DNA of 64,000 nucleotides from DAIOEK01 sp963721445 (GTDB taxonomy: Bacteria; Chloroflexota; Anaerolineae; Anaerolineales; Anaerolineaceae). Below the pieces are notes generated by a model. The model saw nothing but the letters and a program-made list of their open reading frames with translations, did no database searches and was not told where the DNA came from. This document shows, piece by piece, positions 1 to 9,033 of this stretch. The position numbers and the translations under genes were made by a program. Position 1 is the first letter of the stretch. Each line of letters starts with the position of its first letter. Location of the stretch: positions 310,001 through 374,000 of the forward strand of contig CAVRIZ010000005.1 in NCBI GenBank assembly GCA_963721445.1, in the 5' to 3' direction.

Positions 1-80
1 ATGGAAACTCCAACCAGACTTTAACTCGCGTAACAGTTCGATAAATTTGTCGTATTGCTGACGAAAAAGGGAAAAAGCAC

Positions 81-710
81 CTATAGATTTATTGTGTGAT
101 CAGTTACTAACGGTTTGATCAGCATTTGGTTGAGGATATGGATCAGAATCAGCTTCAACGGCATTTTGTCCAGAATCTGATGCGAGATCTGACCTTCCAT
201 CAGGAGGCTGCAAAATCCATGCACCGCGCTCCAAATTCCCTGAGCGGTCAGGATGGCATCTCCTGGTTTAAGGATGCCAGATTCCTGGCAGCGTTTGACG
301 ATCTCTACAACCAGGGCAAAGTTTTTCTGTGACTCTATAACAAACTCTGGATACACTTTCTCCTGTTCCAGGATGCCAGAAAACATCACTTTGAACAAGC
401 TCTGGTTTTGATTGGAAAAATCCACATACACCCAGGCGGCTTCGAGTAATTGCCTGGAAGGATCATTCGAATAAGCTTGACTCACCCGGGAAATCCCTGC
501 ATACAATTCTTTAAACCCCTCGGTCGAGATGGCTGCGATGAGCGACTGTTTATCGGTAAAATGTGCATACGGCGCCGCATGACTTACACCCGCTTTAAGT
601 GCCACCTTTCTCAGGGTGAGGCCACTCAAGCCTTCCTGATCGAGGATTTTCAGCCCGGCCTCAACCAACGCATTTTTTAAATCCCCATGATGATATTTCT
701 TTGATTCCAT
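81..710 (-). CDS. TetR/AcrR family transcriptional regulator
   Basis: This is a predicted DNA-binding repressor of about 209 residues. The N-terminal 50 residues form a TetR helix-turn-helix (ALVEAGLKILDQEGLSGLTL, then KVALKAGVSHAAPYAHF), and the rest is an all-helical ligand-binding domain of the usual length. I chose the ATG at 710 over the one at 716 because GGGA sits five bases upstream of it. The gene is divergent from the aldolase operon. The gap between them carries two near-identical operators that overlap both promoters, so it probably represses the operon and itself. The ligand is not known; it would be the substrate or an intermediate of the adjacent pathway. Confidence 0.88.
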   Translation of the reverse strand: MESKKYHHGDLKNALVEAGLKILDQEGLSGLTLRKVALKAGVSHAAPYAHFTDKQSLIAAISTEGFKELYAGISRVSQAYSNDPSRQLLEAAWVYVDFSNQNQSLFKVMFSGILEQEKVYPEFVIESQKNFALVVEIVKRCQESGILKPGDAILTAQGIWSAVHGFCSLLMEGQISHQILDKMPLKLILIHILNQMLIKPLVTDHTINL

Positions 711-721
711 AAGCATCCCAT

Positions 722-765
722 CTTGACACTGTCAAGATTTTATTCTATTATCTTTACAGTGTCAA
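722..765. promoter_or_regulatory. Divergent promoters with twin TetR-type operators
   Basis: A perfect 15-base palindrome (CTTGACACTGTCAAG) lies at 722-736, and a second, 13-base copy (TTTACAGTGTCAA) with one mismatched arm base lies at 753-765. Each contains the -35 box of one promoter. Rightward: TTGACA 723-728, 17-base spacer, TATTAT 746-751. Leftward: TTGACA 760-765, 17-base spacer, TAAAAT 737-742. Binding at either copy would therefore block a -35 box and the start region of the opposite promoter. The boxes and symmetry are seen directly; TetR binding is inferred from position. Confidence 0.8.
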
Positions 766-785
766 TTTTACAGGAGAGTGACCTC

Positions 786-1472
786 ATGAGTCAATTTTCT
801 TCAGAGAAACAGCAAATCCTGGATACCGCTCTACGACTGGTCCAAAAGGGATTACTGATGGCGACCGGGGGAAATCTATCCATTCGAGTCCCCGGAACAG
901 ATGTGATCGCGATCACCCCCTCCAATTATGATTACCTTGAAATGACTCCGGATGACATTTGCATCCTTGACCGCGATGGGAGACAATTGGAAGGTTCGCA
1001 TAAGCCGTCCGTTGAGAGTGCCATGCATCTCGCTATCTATCATGTGAGGGCGGATGTTAATGCCATTGTTCATACTCATCAGGTCTATGCCAGTACCCTT
1101 TCCCTGATCAAATCCTCCATACCTGCCCTGTTTGACGAGCAGGTCCGGTTTCTAGGGAAATCAATCGATGTCATTCCATACGCGCCATCAGGTACTTCTT
1201 TCCTGAAGAATACTATCGCCAGGCACATTCACGATCAGCACAACGCCTATATAATGCAAAATCATGGGTTACTCTGTTTTGGAACCAACCTGTTGCGGGC
1301 AGCCGAGAATGTGGAAATCGTTGAAAAATGCGCCATCACCTACCTGATCGCTCTCTGCACCGACCGGAAAATCACAAAGATCCCTCTGCTGGTGCAGGAA
1401 ATTGCATTCCAAAAATTAAGGAAAGATCAAACGAAAGCCGCTCATCAGCTCCATCCAGTAAGCACTGAGTAA
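786..1472 (+). CDS. Class II aldolase/adducin family protein
   Basis: This is a 228-residue cytoplasmic enzyme of the L-fuculose-1-phosphate aldolase / L-ribulose-5-phosphate 4-epimerase family, which uses a divalent zinc-type metal to cleave or epimerise sugar phosphates. Visible family features are GNLSIRVPG (phosphate site), SVESAMH (catalytic glutamate), HTHQ (two metal ligands) and the later QNHGLL (third ligand), in the normal order and spacing. The start at 786 is set by AGGAG at 772-776. It is the first gene of the TetR-controlled operon. Aldolases of this group usually follow a kinase, and an FGGY kinase is encoded two genes downstream. The true substrate cannot be read from sequence. 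Confidence 0.88.
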   Translation: MSQFSSEKQQILDTALRLVQKGLLMATGGNLSIRVPGTDVIAITPSNYDYLEMTPDDICILDRDGRQLEGSHKPSVESAMHLAIYHVRADVNAIVHTHQVYASTLSLIKSSIPALFDEQVRFLGKSIDVIPYAPSGTSFLKNTIARHIHDQHNAYIMQNHGLLCFGTNLLRAAENVEIVEKCAITYLIALCTDRKITKIPLLVQEIAFQKLRKDQTKAAHQLHPVSTE

Positions 1473-1495
1473 CGATCAAAGTTCGGAGGAAATTG

Positions 1496-2959
1496 ATGGA
1501 ATTCGTAAAACAACAATACGCGATCTCTGAATGGCATGATACGGACCTCGTGTACCGGCAGCTTAATCAACTTGTTCGACAACCGGTCCACCCTATCCGG
1601 CGGGATAAGATGGATGAGTATCTTGCTTATTTCAATGAACAATGCGCTCAATCCAAAGCGTTGAATGACCGGGCAAAAGAATTTATTCCAGGCGGGGTTC
1701 AACATAACCTGGCGTTCAATTACCCCTTCCCGCTGGCGATTGAAAAAGCCCAGGGCGCCTATCTCTGGGATGTGGACGGTAACCGTTATATCGACTTCCT
1801 TCAGGCGGGTGGTCCGACTATGTTGGGCTCCAATTATGCCCCGCTGCGGGAGAAAATGATCCAGGTCCTTGAAGAGAGTGGACCCGTCACCGGTCTTTTC
1901 CATGAGTATGAGTTAAAGCTGGCTGAGCTGATACACCGTCTGATGCCTGCGGTCGAAATGTTCCGCATGCTGGGATCCGGCACCGAAGGGGTGATGGCGG
2001 CCATCCGAGCTGCTCGAACCTACACCCATCACAGTAAGGTCATCAAAATGGGGGGCGCCTATCATGGCTGGAGTGATTCAATGGTCCTCGGTCTCCATAT
2101 TCCGGGTACCGGCCGCATGGAATCTGCAGGAATTCCCCGGCAAGCCAGTGCGAACACCCAGGAAGTGTTCCCAAATGATCTGAACGCGCTTCGGCGTCAG
2201 TTACAGATCAACCGGTTTCTCGGTGGAACCGCTGCGGTCATTGTGGAACCCTTTGGACCCGAAAGCGGAACCAGACCTGTTCCATTTGACTTCAATACCA
2301 AGGTAAAGGAATTATGCGATGAATTTGGTGCCCTGCTCATATTTGACGAGGTGGTGACCGGTTTCCGGGCGGGGATGGGTGGTGCACAGGGTTACTTCGG
2401 TGTAAAACCTGACCTGACCGTGTTCGGGAAATGTATCACCGGCGGGTATCCAATGGCCGGCGGAGTGGGCGGACGACGTGAGGTGGTGATGCAATTCGCA
2501 GCCGGTATTGGCGGGACAGGCGAACGGGCTTACATCGGCGGTACACTATCAGCCAATCCCCTTTCCTGTGCGGCAGGATATTTCGCTCTGCTCGAGATGG
2601 AACGGCTTAACGCACCTGTCATCGCCGGAAGAGCGGGTGATCGGTTGACCAGAGGGTTGCAGGAGATCATCACACGGTTAAATCTGCCCTTCGTCGCATA
2701 TAACCAGGGATCGATCGTCCATCTCGAAACATCCGGTGTCATGCTGCTCGACTTTCGTGATCCCATCCGATTGGCACGCGAGCTAAAACCCCGCAAGCAT
2801 ATGATCGAAGAGATGGGAGCCGCCTATATGGCGGCCGGATTGGTCACATTGGCAGGGAGCCGGATGTATACCAGTATCGCCGATACCGATGACATCATTG
2901 ATGAAGCGCTCAACCGTTTTGAATCTGTCTTGTCTAACGTCGAGATCAAGGTAAGATAA
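1496..2959 (+). CDS. Class III PLP-dependent aminotransferase (GSA aminomutase-like)
   Basis: This 487-residue fold-type I enzyme is close in pattern to glutamate-1-semialdehyde 2,1-aminomutase and related class III transaminases. Seen are the SGTEGVMAAIRAAR cofactor-phosphate motif, GGAYHGWSD, FDEVVTGFR (pyridine-ring aspartate) and FGKCITGGYPM with the Schiff-base lysine. GGAGGA at 1485-1490 favours ATG 1496 over the in-frame TTG at 1493. About 60 N-terminal residues precede the usual domain start. The flanking aldolase, kinase and transporter argue against haem synthesis. I infer transamination of an amino sugar, amino polyol or amino acid on the way into the kinase/aldolase steps. Confidence 0.85.
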   Translation: MEFVKQQYAISEWHDTDLVYRQLNQLVRQPVHPIRRDKMDEYLAYFNEQCAQSKALNDRAKEFIPGGVQHNLAFNYPFPLAIEKAQGAYLWDVDGNRYIDFLQAGGPTMLGSNYAPLREKMIQVLEESGPVTGLFHEYELKLAELIHRLMPAVEMFRMLGSGTEGVMAAIRAARTYTHHSKVIKMGGAYHGWSDSMVLGLHIPGTGRMESAGIPRQASANTQEVFPNDLNALRRQLQINRFLGGTAAVIVEPFGPESGTRPVPFDFNTKVKELCDEFGALLIFDEVVTGFRAGMGGAQGYFGVKPDLTVFGKCITGGYPMAGGVGGRREVVMQFAAGIGGTGERAYIGGTLSANPLSCAAGYFALLEMERLNAPVIAGRAGDRLTRGLQEIITRLNLPFVAYNQGSIVHLETSGVMLLDFRDPIRLARELKPRKHMIEEMGAAYMAAGLVTLAGSRMYTSIADTDDIIDEALNRFESVLSNVEIKVR

Positions 2960-2975
2960 TAAGTTGGGAGAGGGT

Positions 2976-4563
2976 ATGACATCTGATCTGGTTATTCTTT
3001 CCGTTGATCTGGGAACTTCCGGCATTAAAACTGCGCTGATCACCTCCCACGGGAAAGTCCTGGGTTGGGAGTACGAAGCAGTACCCCTCTATCTCACCCC
3101 GGATGGCGGCGCGGAACAATCTCCGGCTGAATGGTGGCAGGCATTCCTCACTCACCTCGAAACGGCTGATCGGTCGGGGACTAACCGCCAGGGAAAATAT
3201 CAAGGCGGTTTGCTGCTCCACCCAGGGCGAAGGGACCATCCCGGTGGATCGAGCCGGCTATCCCCTCATGAACTGCATCCTCTGGATGGACATGCGTGGC
3301 GCGCCATCCCTGGCAAAGCAGTTTAAAGGCTTGATCAATGTTTCCGGGGCATCCATCGACCGGGTCATCCAATGGATCATAAAAACCGGGGGAATGCCAT
3401 CCAGCACCGGCAAAGACCCAGCCGGACATATGTTATTCATCCGGGATATGTACCCGGAGATCTATGAACAAACGTACAAATTCCTCAATGTGTTGGACTA
3501 CCTGAACCTGCGATTGACCGGCCGGTTTTGCGCGACCTTTGATTCGATCTTAACCTCCTGGGTGACGGATAATCGCAATCCCGATCAGATCAAATACGAC
3601 CCTGCCCTCGTAAAGCGTAGTGGAATTGACGGAGAGAAGCTGCCCGAGATCGTTCCCTGCACCGAGGTCATCGGAAATCTGAAGGAGGAGCTCAGGAACC
3701 AGCTCGGTTTATCGGGAGAGATCATGGTCGTTGCTGGTTCAATTGATACCACTGCGGCGGCTGTTGGATCAGGAGCTGTAGATGATTTTGCCACCCATCT
3801 CTACCTTGGAACATCCTCCTGGCTGGCAACCCATGTTCCATACAAGAAAACCGATATCGTTGCTTCCCTGGCTTCCGTTCCCTGCGCTGTTCCCCACCGG
3901 TATTTGTTGATCGCTCTGCAGGCAACCGCCGGAGGCAACCTGTCCTTCCTGAAAAACAATGTGCTCTATCACAAGGATGAATTACTCCGCGAGGAAAATG
4001 TCCCCAATGTCTATCAGATCATGGATCGGATCGCCGAACAGGTCCCGGCCGGCAGCAACGGGGTGATTTACACACCCTGGATTTGGGGTGAACGCGCGCC
4101 GGTGGAAGACCGGAATTTGCGGGCTGGTCTATATAATCTGTCACTGCATAATACCCGCGCAGATATCATCCGGGCGTTTTTGGAGGGTGTAGCCTTCAAT
4201 ACCCGCTGGATGCTCAAACCGGTGGAAGGATTTATCGGGCGAAAAGTGGATCAGATCCGCCTTGTTGGCGGTGGTGGGAATTCCAACATCTGGTGCCAGA
4301 TCTTCGCTGACATCATGAATGTGGAGATCGCTCAAATTCAGGATCCGATCCAGGCAAATGCGCGTGGAGCCGCTTTTATCGCCGCAGTTGGTCTGCACGA
4401 GATCCACTTCGAAGACATTCCACAATTGGTGCAAATATCCAGGCGTTATTCCCCGACAGAATCGTCCCGGCAGTTGTATAATGAGCGGTATTCCATTTTC
4501 CTAGAAATCTATAAACAGATGCACGGCATTTACCGAAAGTTGAATAACAGTCCACACCACTAG
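2976..4563 (+). pseudogene. FGGY-family carbohydrate kinase, frameshifted
   Basis: The gene encodes a xylulokinase-like ATP-dependent sugar or polyol kinase of about 528 residues when both frames are joined. The N-terminal part (DLGTSGIKTALI phosphate-binding loop, then SPAEWWQAF) is in one frame and stops at 3326. The remainder (STQGEGTIPVDRAG, GSIDTTAAAVGSGA, LVGGGGNSNIWCQIFADI) is in the next frame to 4563. The junction falls near 3158-3175; removing one A from the AAA at 3160-3162 restores a continuous family-like sequence. ATG 2976 follows GGGAGAGGG. This is either a sequencing error or a recent one-base insertion; the downstream frame shows no decay. It is presumed to phosphorylate the pathway sugar before aldol cleavage. 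Confidence 0.82.
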
Positions 4564-4576
4564 CCAGGAGTCAACG

Positions 4577-5794
4577 ATGGAAGCCAACAAGATACGGCTA
4601 TATGGATACCGCTGGGTCGTTCTCGGTGTTTACATGTTCATTAACCTCACGATCCAAATTCTCTGGATCGCGTACGCGCCTATTACCGGTGTAGCTGCGA
4701 AATTTTATGGAGTGGGTGATCTGCAAATCGGTTTTCTGTCCATGTTGTTCATGATCGCATTCGTCCCACTCTCGATCCCTGTCTCCTGGGCTATCGATAG
4801 TTATGGTTTCCATAAGACGGTCAGCCTGGGAGCCATTCTGATGGGTATATTCGGGATCCTGCGCGGACTTGCTGGCTCCGATTACATCCTTGTCATGATC
4901 AGTACCATCGGATTGGCGATCGCTCAGCCATTCCTACTCAATTCGTGGACGACAGTCCCGGCAAAATGGTTTGGCGTTCAGGAGCGGGCTACCGCTGTCG
5001 GTCTGGTGACTTTATCCAGCCTGGTGGGAACAGCCATCGGAATGGTACTCACACCCATTCTGATCGAACAATTCACGATTCCCCAGGTGCAATTGGTATA
5101 CGGATGTGTTGCCGCTTTCTCCGCCATTCTATTTATATTCCTTTCCAAGGAAAAACCAGCCACACCACCCTGCCCACCAGGCATGGAAGTACGCGCCTTG
5201 ATGTTGGATGGACTAAAACATGCTTTCCAGATCCGAGACTTTTGGCTCTTTTTGGCGGTCATCTTTATTGGACTGGGTCTATTCAATGGGATCACCACCT
5301 GGGTGGAAAATATCATTCGCCCGCGTGGGTTTTCACCAACGGAAGCAGGAACATTGGGAGCCGTACTACTGGTCGGTGGAATTTTAGGCGCGGTGATCCT
5401 GCCGCCATTCTCGGATAAGCAGAAAAAACGCGTCAAATTCCTGATGTTGGGGATTTCCCTTTCCATCCCGGGCTTGATCGGACTCACCTTCGCGAAAGAA
5501 TTCTGGCTGTTGTTGCTCTCCGGATTCACCTTAGGATTCTTCCTGGTGAGCACCAGCCCCATTGGTATGCAGTATGCGGCGGAGATCACCCATCCCACCC
5601 CGGAAGGCACATCCAATGGGATCTTACAATTGTTCGGGCAGATCGCGGTGGTCTTTGTATTCATCATGGAAGCGCTTAAAACAAAAGATGGATCGTTCAC
5701 ACCATCCCTTCTATTGGGGGTTGGGTTGCTGATCTTATGTATTCTCATCATTACCCGTCTGAAAGACCCGGTGGAGATCAAACAAGCCTCATAG
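4577..5794 (+). CDS. MFS transporter
   Basis: This is a 405-residue inner-membrane carrier of the major facilitator superfamily with about twelve hydrophobic segments in two six-helix halves, separated by a charged central loop (around EKPATPPCPPG). It begins at ATG 4577 after CAGGAG, 13 bases behind the kinase, and is the last gene of the operon before a strong terminator. It probably takes up the substrate handled by the aminotransferase, kinase and aldolase. Family resemblance is to general organic-anion and sugar-acid MFS carriers; the substrate is not identifiable. Confidence 0.85.
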   Translation: MEANKIRLYGYRWVVLGVYMFINLTIQILWIAYAPITGVAAKFYGVGDLQIGFLSMLFMIAFVPLSIPVSWAIDSYGFHKTVSLGAILMGIFGILRGLAGSDYILVMISTIGLAIAQPFLLNSWTTVPAKWFGVQERATAVGLVTLSSLVGTAIGMVLTPILIEQFTIPQVQLVYGCVAAFSAILFIFLSKEKPATPPCPPGMEVRALMLDGLKHAFQIRDFWLFLAVIFIGLGLFNGITTWVENIIRPRGFSPTEAGTLGAVLLVGGILGAVILPPFSDKQKKRVKFLMLGISLSIPGLIGLTFAKEFWLLLLSGFTLGFFLVSTSPIGMQYAAEITHPTPEGTSNGILQLFGQIAVVFVFIMEALKTKDGSFTPSLLLGVGLLILCILIITRLKDPVEIKQAS

Positions 5795-5878
5795 TGGCGG
5801 TCGCGGATGTACTTGCTTCGTTGTGCAGATCTCGACACCAAATTCCTTGAGATCTGGCAGATTCGGTTTTATACAGCA

Positions 5879-5922
5879 GAGGAGGTCGTAGGATCAACCC
5901 TACAACCTCCTCTTGTTCATTT
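5879..5922 (+). terminator. Rho-independent terminator of the aldolase operon
   Basis: Arms 5879-5892 and 5899-5912 form a 13-pair stem with one C-A mismatch and a six-base loop, followed by TTGTTCATTT. It lies 85 bases after the MFS stop and closes the operon. It could also serve the leftward lipoprotein gene, which ends at 5976. Confidence 0.75.
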
Positions 5923-5975
5923 AATTATGCCTTATTTTTGATCAAATTACAAAGGCATCACCTGAAAATTACGGT

Positions 5976-6878
5976 TCAATAACCGCCTGAGATCATCTCT
6001 CCGGCAGGGGTTAGCAGATACCAGACTGTTCCGACACCCTGACCAACCACATCGCCGGCTTTCGTGTCTTTGATGTAGTAATACAGCGGCCAGCCATTGA
6101 ATGTTACCTGTTTTGTTCCGTCTGTTCTGGTCGTAGTGCCCAGTTTTGCTCCATCAATACCTTTTCCGGCAGTGGGTGCGTCCGTCACTAGGAGAGGCGG
6201 CCAGGCAGTGGCACATTTATCATAGCAAACACTGGTGTTTGGGGTGTCCTTGGTATAGAGGTAGAGAGACATTCCTTTCGCGTCGACCAGGAAATCACCT
6301 AATTTGGCATCCTTACCGATCATAACCGTCGCAGCGGACTCAACCGGCAGTGGAGCTGCCTGGGGCATGACCTGTTCGCCTGCGGGTGAGATCACATACC
6401 AGACCTGACCGACATCCTGACCAATAACGTCACCAGCCTTCATATCCTTGACATAGTAGTAGAGAGGCCAGCCATTATAGGTTACTTGCATGGTTCCATC
6501 TGTCCGCTTGGTTGTACCGAGCTTGGATGCGTCAACATCCGGACCACCTACCGGCTTACCCGTGGTGAGTAAAGGCGGCCAGGCTGTGGCACATTTTTCA
6601 TAGCAATTACTGACGTTGGGAGTGTCCTTCGTAAAGAGATACAAACTCATCCCTTTCGAATCCACAAGAAAGGAGCCCAATTTTGCATCTTTACCGACCA
6701 TAACTTGTGTATCGACGGATGCACCTGTCACCGGTACCTGCGCGGCTACTGTCGGTTGGACTACTTGTGTGTGTGGCGTATATCTCGATTGGATACCCGG
6801 TGCAGAATACGGACTACAAGCCGTAGCTATCAACACGATTGCTGTTGCGAGTGATACCAATAAACCTATCTTTTTCAT
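5976..6878 (-). CDS. Lipoprotein with two tandem COG4315-type secreted repeats
   Basis: A 300-residue exported lipoprotein. The N-terminus has a lysine, a hydrophobic stretch and a lipobox (LIATAC), so Cys21 is the likely lipidation site. The rest is an internal duplication of about 105 residues (roughly 60-165 and 185-290). Each copy carries VMIGKDAKLG, a YLYTKDTPN-like turn, a two-cysteine motif ending CATAWPPLL, GTT.RTDG, and NGWPLYYY. This matches the secreted-repeat family of unknown function (lipoprotein_15). AAAGGAGAA precedes the start. It lies downstream of an ECF sigma/anti-sigma pair in the same direction, suggesting it belongs to that envelope-stress regulon; the role is not known. 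Confidence 0.85.
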   Translation of the reverse strand: MKKIGLLVSLATAIVLIATACSPYSAPGIQSRYTPHTQVVQPTVAAQVPVTGASVDTQVMVGKDAKLGSFLVDSKGMSLYLFTKDTPNVSNCYEKCATAWPPLLTTGKPVGGPDVDASKLGTTKRTDGTMQVTYNGWPLYYYVKDMKAGDVIGQDVGQVWYVISPAGEQVMPQAAPLPVESAATVMIGKDAKLGDFLVDAKGMSLYLYTKDTPNTSVCYDKCATAWPPLLVTDAPTAGKGIDGAKLGTTTRTDGTKQVTFNGWPLYYYIKDTKAGDVVGQGVGTVWYLLTPAGEMISGGY

Positions 6879-6970
6879 TTTTTCTCCTTTGAAGGGATTG
6901 TATTGCCCTTCACTAGTAGGTACGCCCAGACCCTACCTCTTGGATGTGTTTTTAGGTTAAGACTGGATTA

Positions 6971-7002
6971 GAAAAAGTCCCGCCACCATAGATGACGGGA
7001 CT
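6971..7002 (-). terminator. Terminator after the sigma/anti-sigma pair
   Basis: On the minus strand AGTCCCG and CGGGACT (6996-7002 and 6976-6982) pair across a 13-base loop and run into TTTTTC. It lies 20 bases past the anti-sigma stop and separates that pair from the lipoprotein gene. Confidence 0.7.
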
Positions 7003-7021
7003 AAATTCGATGACCTGTACG

Positions 7022-7759
7022 CTAAAAGTCTATTTTGAAAACCCGATCACCCGTAGGCTGCGGGCTTCCCCCGGCTGGTTCGATGGTGACGCCCAGTCCT
7101 GAATATTGGGCTAAGCTATCCGGCACGGAAACAGGGGATGAGGTAAACGGAGAAATCGGATCCGCATTAAAGACGCCGCCACTGGTTCTCTTTCCATCTG
7201 GAGTGATCAGCCAGATTTGATAAGTCTGGTTGGGATCAAGTTTCGGCATATCCCAAGTTAGGATCACGGCCGCATTCCGGTCTTTGTCCACAAGGATCGA
7301 CCCGGCGATCTGCGTTCCTGTGATCGGGATTGTATTGGTTTCCGGATAGGAAAGCATGGCAAGAACCAATCGGCCGTTTTCAAGCTGGGTCCGGATATTC
7401 TCTTGATTCTGCCTCAGGGTTTGAATCTGAAGCAGCGAGAAAAGGTTCAATCCCAACAAAAGGACTACCAGAAATCCGAAGGCGAATTTGGGAATCGAGA
7501 ACCTTGAAGCGAATGGCGTCCTGACTGGCACTACCGGGAGCTGATTCTGTAAGTTACGCCGCAAGCGAAGTGGAGGCGCAACGGGAGGGAGAGCGGTCAA
7601 CAAGGTATTGCTGACAGCGTGATATGCGGCCAACTCGCTTTTACATAGCTCACAGGTGTTGACATGCGATTCGAGCAAGTGTTGCGTATCTGCATCCAAT
7701 GCTCCGATCGCATAAGCCGGTATATCATCCAGGTAATGTTGTTCTGATTCCATATACAT
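7022..7759 (-). CDS. Anti-sigma factor (zinc-finger HC2 plus RskA-type domain)
   Basis: A 245-residue single-pass membrane anti-sigma factor. The N-terminal cytoplasmic part has an HVNTCELC zinc-binding motif typical of ZAS-type anti-sigma factors. A hydrophobic segment near residues 90-110 (FAFGFLVVLLLGLNLFSLLQ) anchors it. The extracytoplasmic C-terminal domain (WDMPKLDPNQTYQIWLI, GVTIEPAGGSPQPTG) matches RskA-type anti-sigma-K domains. It lies 41 bases after the ECF sigma gene, the usual order. It should hold the sigma factor inactive until an envelope or redox signal triggers its cleavage. The ATG at 7753 is an alternative start. Confidence 0.88.
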   Translation of the reverse strand: MYMESEQHYLDDIPAYAIGALDADTQHLLESHVNTCELCKSELAAYHAVSNTLLTALPPVAPPLRLRRNLQNQLPVVPVRTPFASRFSIPKFAFGFLVVLLLGLNLFSLLQIQTLRQNQENIRTQLENGRLVLAMLSYPETNTIPITGTQIAGSILVDKDRNAAVILTWDMPKLDPNQTYQIWLITPDGKRTSGGVFNADPISPFTSSPVSVPDSLAQYSGLGVTIEPAGGSPQPTGDRVFKIDF

Positions 7760-7800
7760 CTTCTCTATTGATACCTACGTCTTAAACCGGGCAATCGGAT

Positions 7801-8370
7801 TTATCGATCTTCCCATATCCGCCGCAATTGTTCAAGCGCCGACCGCAGACGAGTCTTGACCGTGCCCAAAGGCCAACCCAGGGTGGATGCGATCTCGCTC
7901 TGGCTCATCCCCTGATAATAAGCCAGATCAATGACCTGGCGCTGATCTGATGGGAGCCCTTCGACAGTCATATACATCGTCCGCCAGCGGCTCTCCTCCG
8001 AGGTGGATCCGGCTTCCGCGACAGTTTGCCAGGCTTCATTCGGATCGGTTGGACCGGAAAGGGTTGGCCGCCTATCTTCCATGCGGATACGGTCAAGCGC
8101 AGTCCGACGGGCGATAGTCAACAACCACACCAGTAAGGATCCCCGTTCGGATGTATATTGCTGGGAGTGGTTCCAGAGTTTTAAGAAGGTGTCCTGGGTG
8201 ACCTCTTCTGCTAGGTTGGCGTCATGCAAGATCCGCAAGGTCAGCGCGTATACGTGACTGGCGTGACGATCATACAGCATCAGAAATGCCTGCTGATCGC
8301 CCCGGACAATCTTTGAAACCAATCCCACATCATCCAATTCCGCCACTATTCTTATTGTAGCGGGTTTCAT
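7801..8370 (-). CDS. ECF RNA polymerase sigma factor (SigK-like)
   Basis: A 189-residue ECF sigma factor with the two usual regions. Region 2 runs over about residues 20-90 (LMLYDRHASHVYALTLRILH, then EVTQDTFLKLW), and region 4 over about 125-180 (LPSDQRQVIDLAYYQGMSQ, then LGWPLGTVKTRLRSAL). It pairs with the RskA-type anti-sigma factor directly downstream and probably controls its own operon and the repeat lipoprotein. It is divergent from the flavodoxin gene with about 90 bases between the starts. I could not identify a convincing ECF-type promoter here. Confidence 0.9.
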   Translation of the reverse strand: MKPATIRIVAELDDVGLVSKIVRGDQQAFLMLYDRHASHVYALTLRILHDANLAEEVTQDTFLKLWNHSQQYTSERGSLLVWLLTIARRTALDRIRMEDRRPTLSGPTDPNEAWQTVAEAGSTSEESRWRTMYMTVEGLPSDQRQVIDLAYYQGMSQSEIASTLGWPLGTVKTRLRSALEQLRRIWEDR

Positions 8371-8458
8371 TAAATTGGATACACCTGTATATCATCCAAT
8401 GTTGCCGGTTAACAGGAACAATCCGTATATAATGGAACCATTCAGGAAAGGGACATCC

Positions 8459-8977
8459 ATGACCGAAAAGATCCTTGTAACGTATGCCAGCCGGACTGGC
8501 GCTACCGCCGGTGTGGCGGAAGCCATCGCAAAAACTTTGACCAAGGGTGGAGCAGCCGTCGAAGTGCTCCCCATGTCTGATGTCAAGGACCTCAACCAGT
8601 ATTCGGCTGTGGTGGCAGGCAGTGCGATCCAGGGCGGACAATGGCTGCCCGAGGCGCTGAAATTCGTTCAGACAAATAAGTCCAATCTATCGCAGAAGCC
8701 ATTCGCGGCCTTCCTGGTCTGCATGACCCTGGCGATGTCGAAGGGTAATTATCGCGATCATGTCGCCACCTGGATGGCGCCGGTCAGAAGCATTGTGCGC
8801 CCGGTCAGTGAAGGTCTATTCGCCGGATCGATGGATATCGGCAAGATGAAATCCTTTGGCGACCGGATCAAATTCAAGATGAGTGTCGCGATGGGTGTCT
8901 GGGCAGAAGGCGACCATCGGAATTGGGACGCCATCCACCAGTGGGCAGAGAGCATCCGACCGAAGTTGATGCATTAG
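8459..8977 (+). CDS. Flavodoxin-domain protein (HemG/protoporphyrinogen oxidase-like)
   Basis: A 172-residue FMN-binding flavodoxin-fold protein. ILVTYASRTGATAGVAEAIA is the phosphate-binding loop for FMN, followed by the central VVAGSAIQGGQWLPE loop typical of flavodoxin-like HemG proteins. AGGAAAGGG at 8443-8451 supports ATG 8459; the 28 codons of open frame upstream overlap a TATAAT box at 8428-8433. It stands alone between the divergent sigma gene and a terminator. It probably acts in cytoplasmic electron transfer or redox stress; a role in haem oxidation is possible but unsupported here. Confidence 0.82.
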   Translation: MTEKILVTYASRTGATAGVAEAIAKTLTKGGAAVEVLPMSDVKDLNQYSAVVAGSAIQGGQWLPEALKFVQTNKSNLSQKPFAAFLVCMTLAMSKGNYRDHVATWMAPVRSIVRPVSEGLFAGSMDIGKMKSFGDRIKFKMSVAMGVWAEGDHRNWDAIHQWAESIRPKLMH

Positions 8978-9001
8978 GCAGTTTTGTTTGATGAATTTGA
9001 G

Positions 9002-9033
9002 ATGCCATCCGATGATTGGATGGCATTTTGTTT
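9002..9033 (+). terminator. Terminator of the flavodoxin gene
   Basis: ATGCCATCC (9002-9010) pairs perfectly with GGATGGCAT (9018-9026) over a seven-base loop and is followed by TTTTGTTTG. It lies 24 bases past the stop codon. Confidence 0.8.

Noticed and set aside
1..80. Minus-strand frame reading RQQYDKFIELLREL after the TetR stop
   Set aside because: It looks protein-like but has no start codon and runs off the window edge, so it cannot be supported.
4978..5841. 287-residue open frame on the minus strand
   Set aside because: It lies opposite the MFS transporter gene and has no family-like motifs; it is a shadow frame of that gene.
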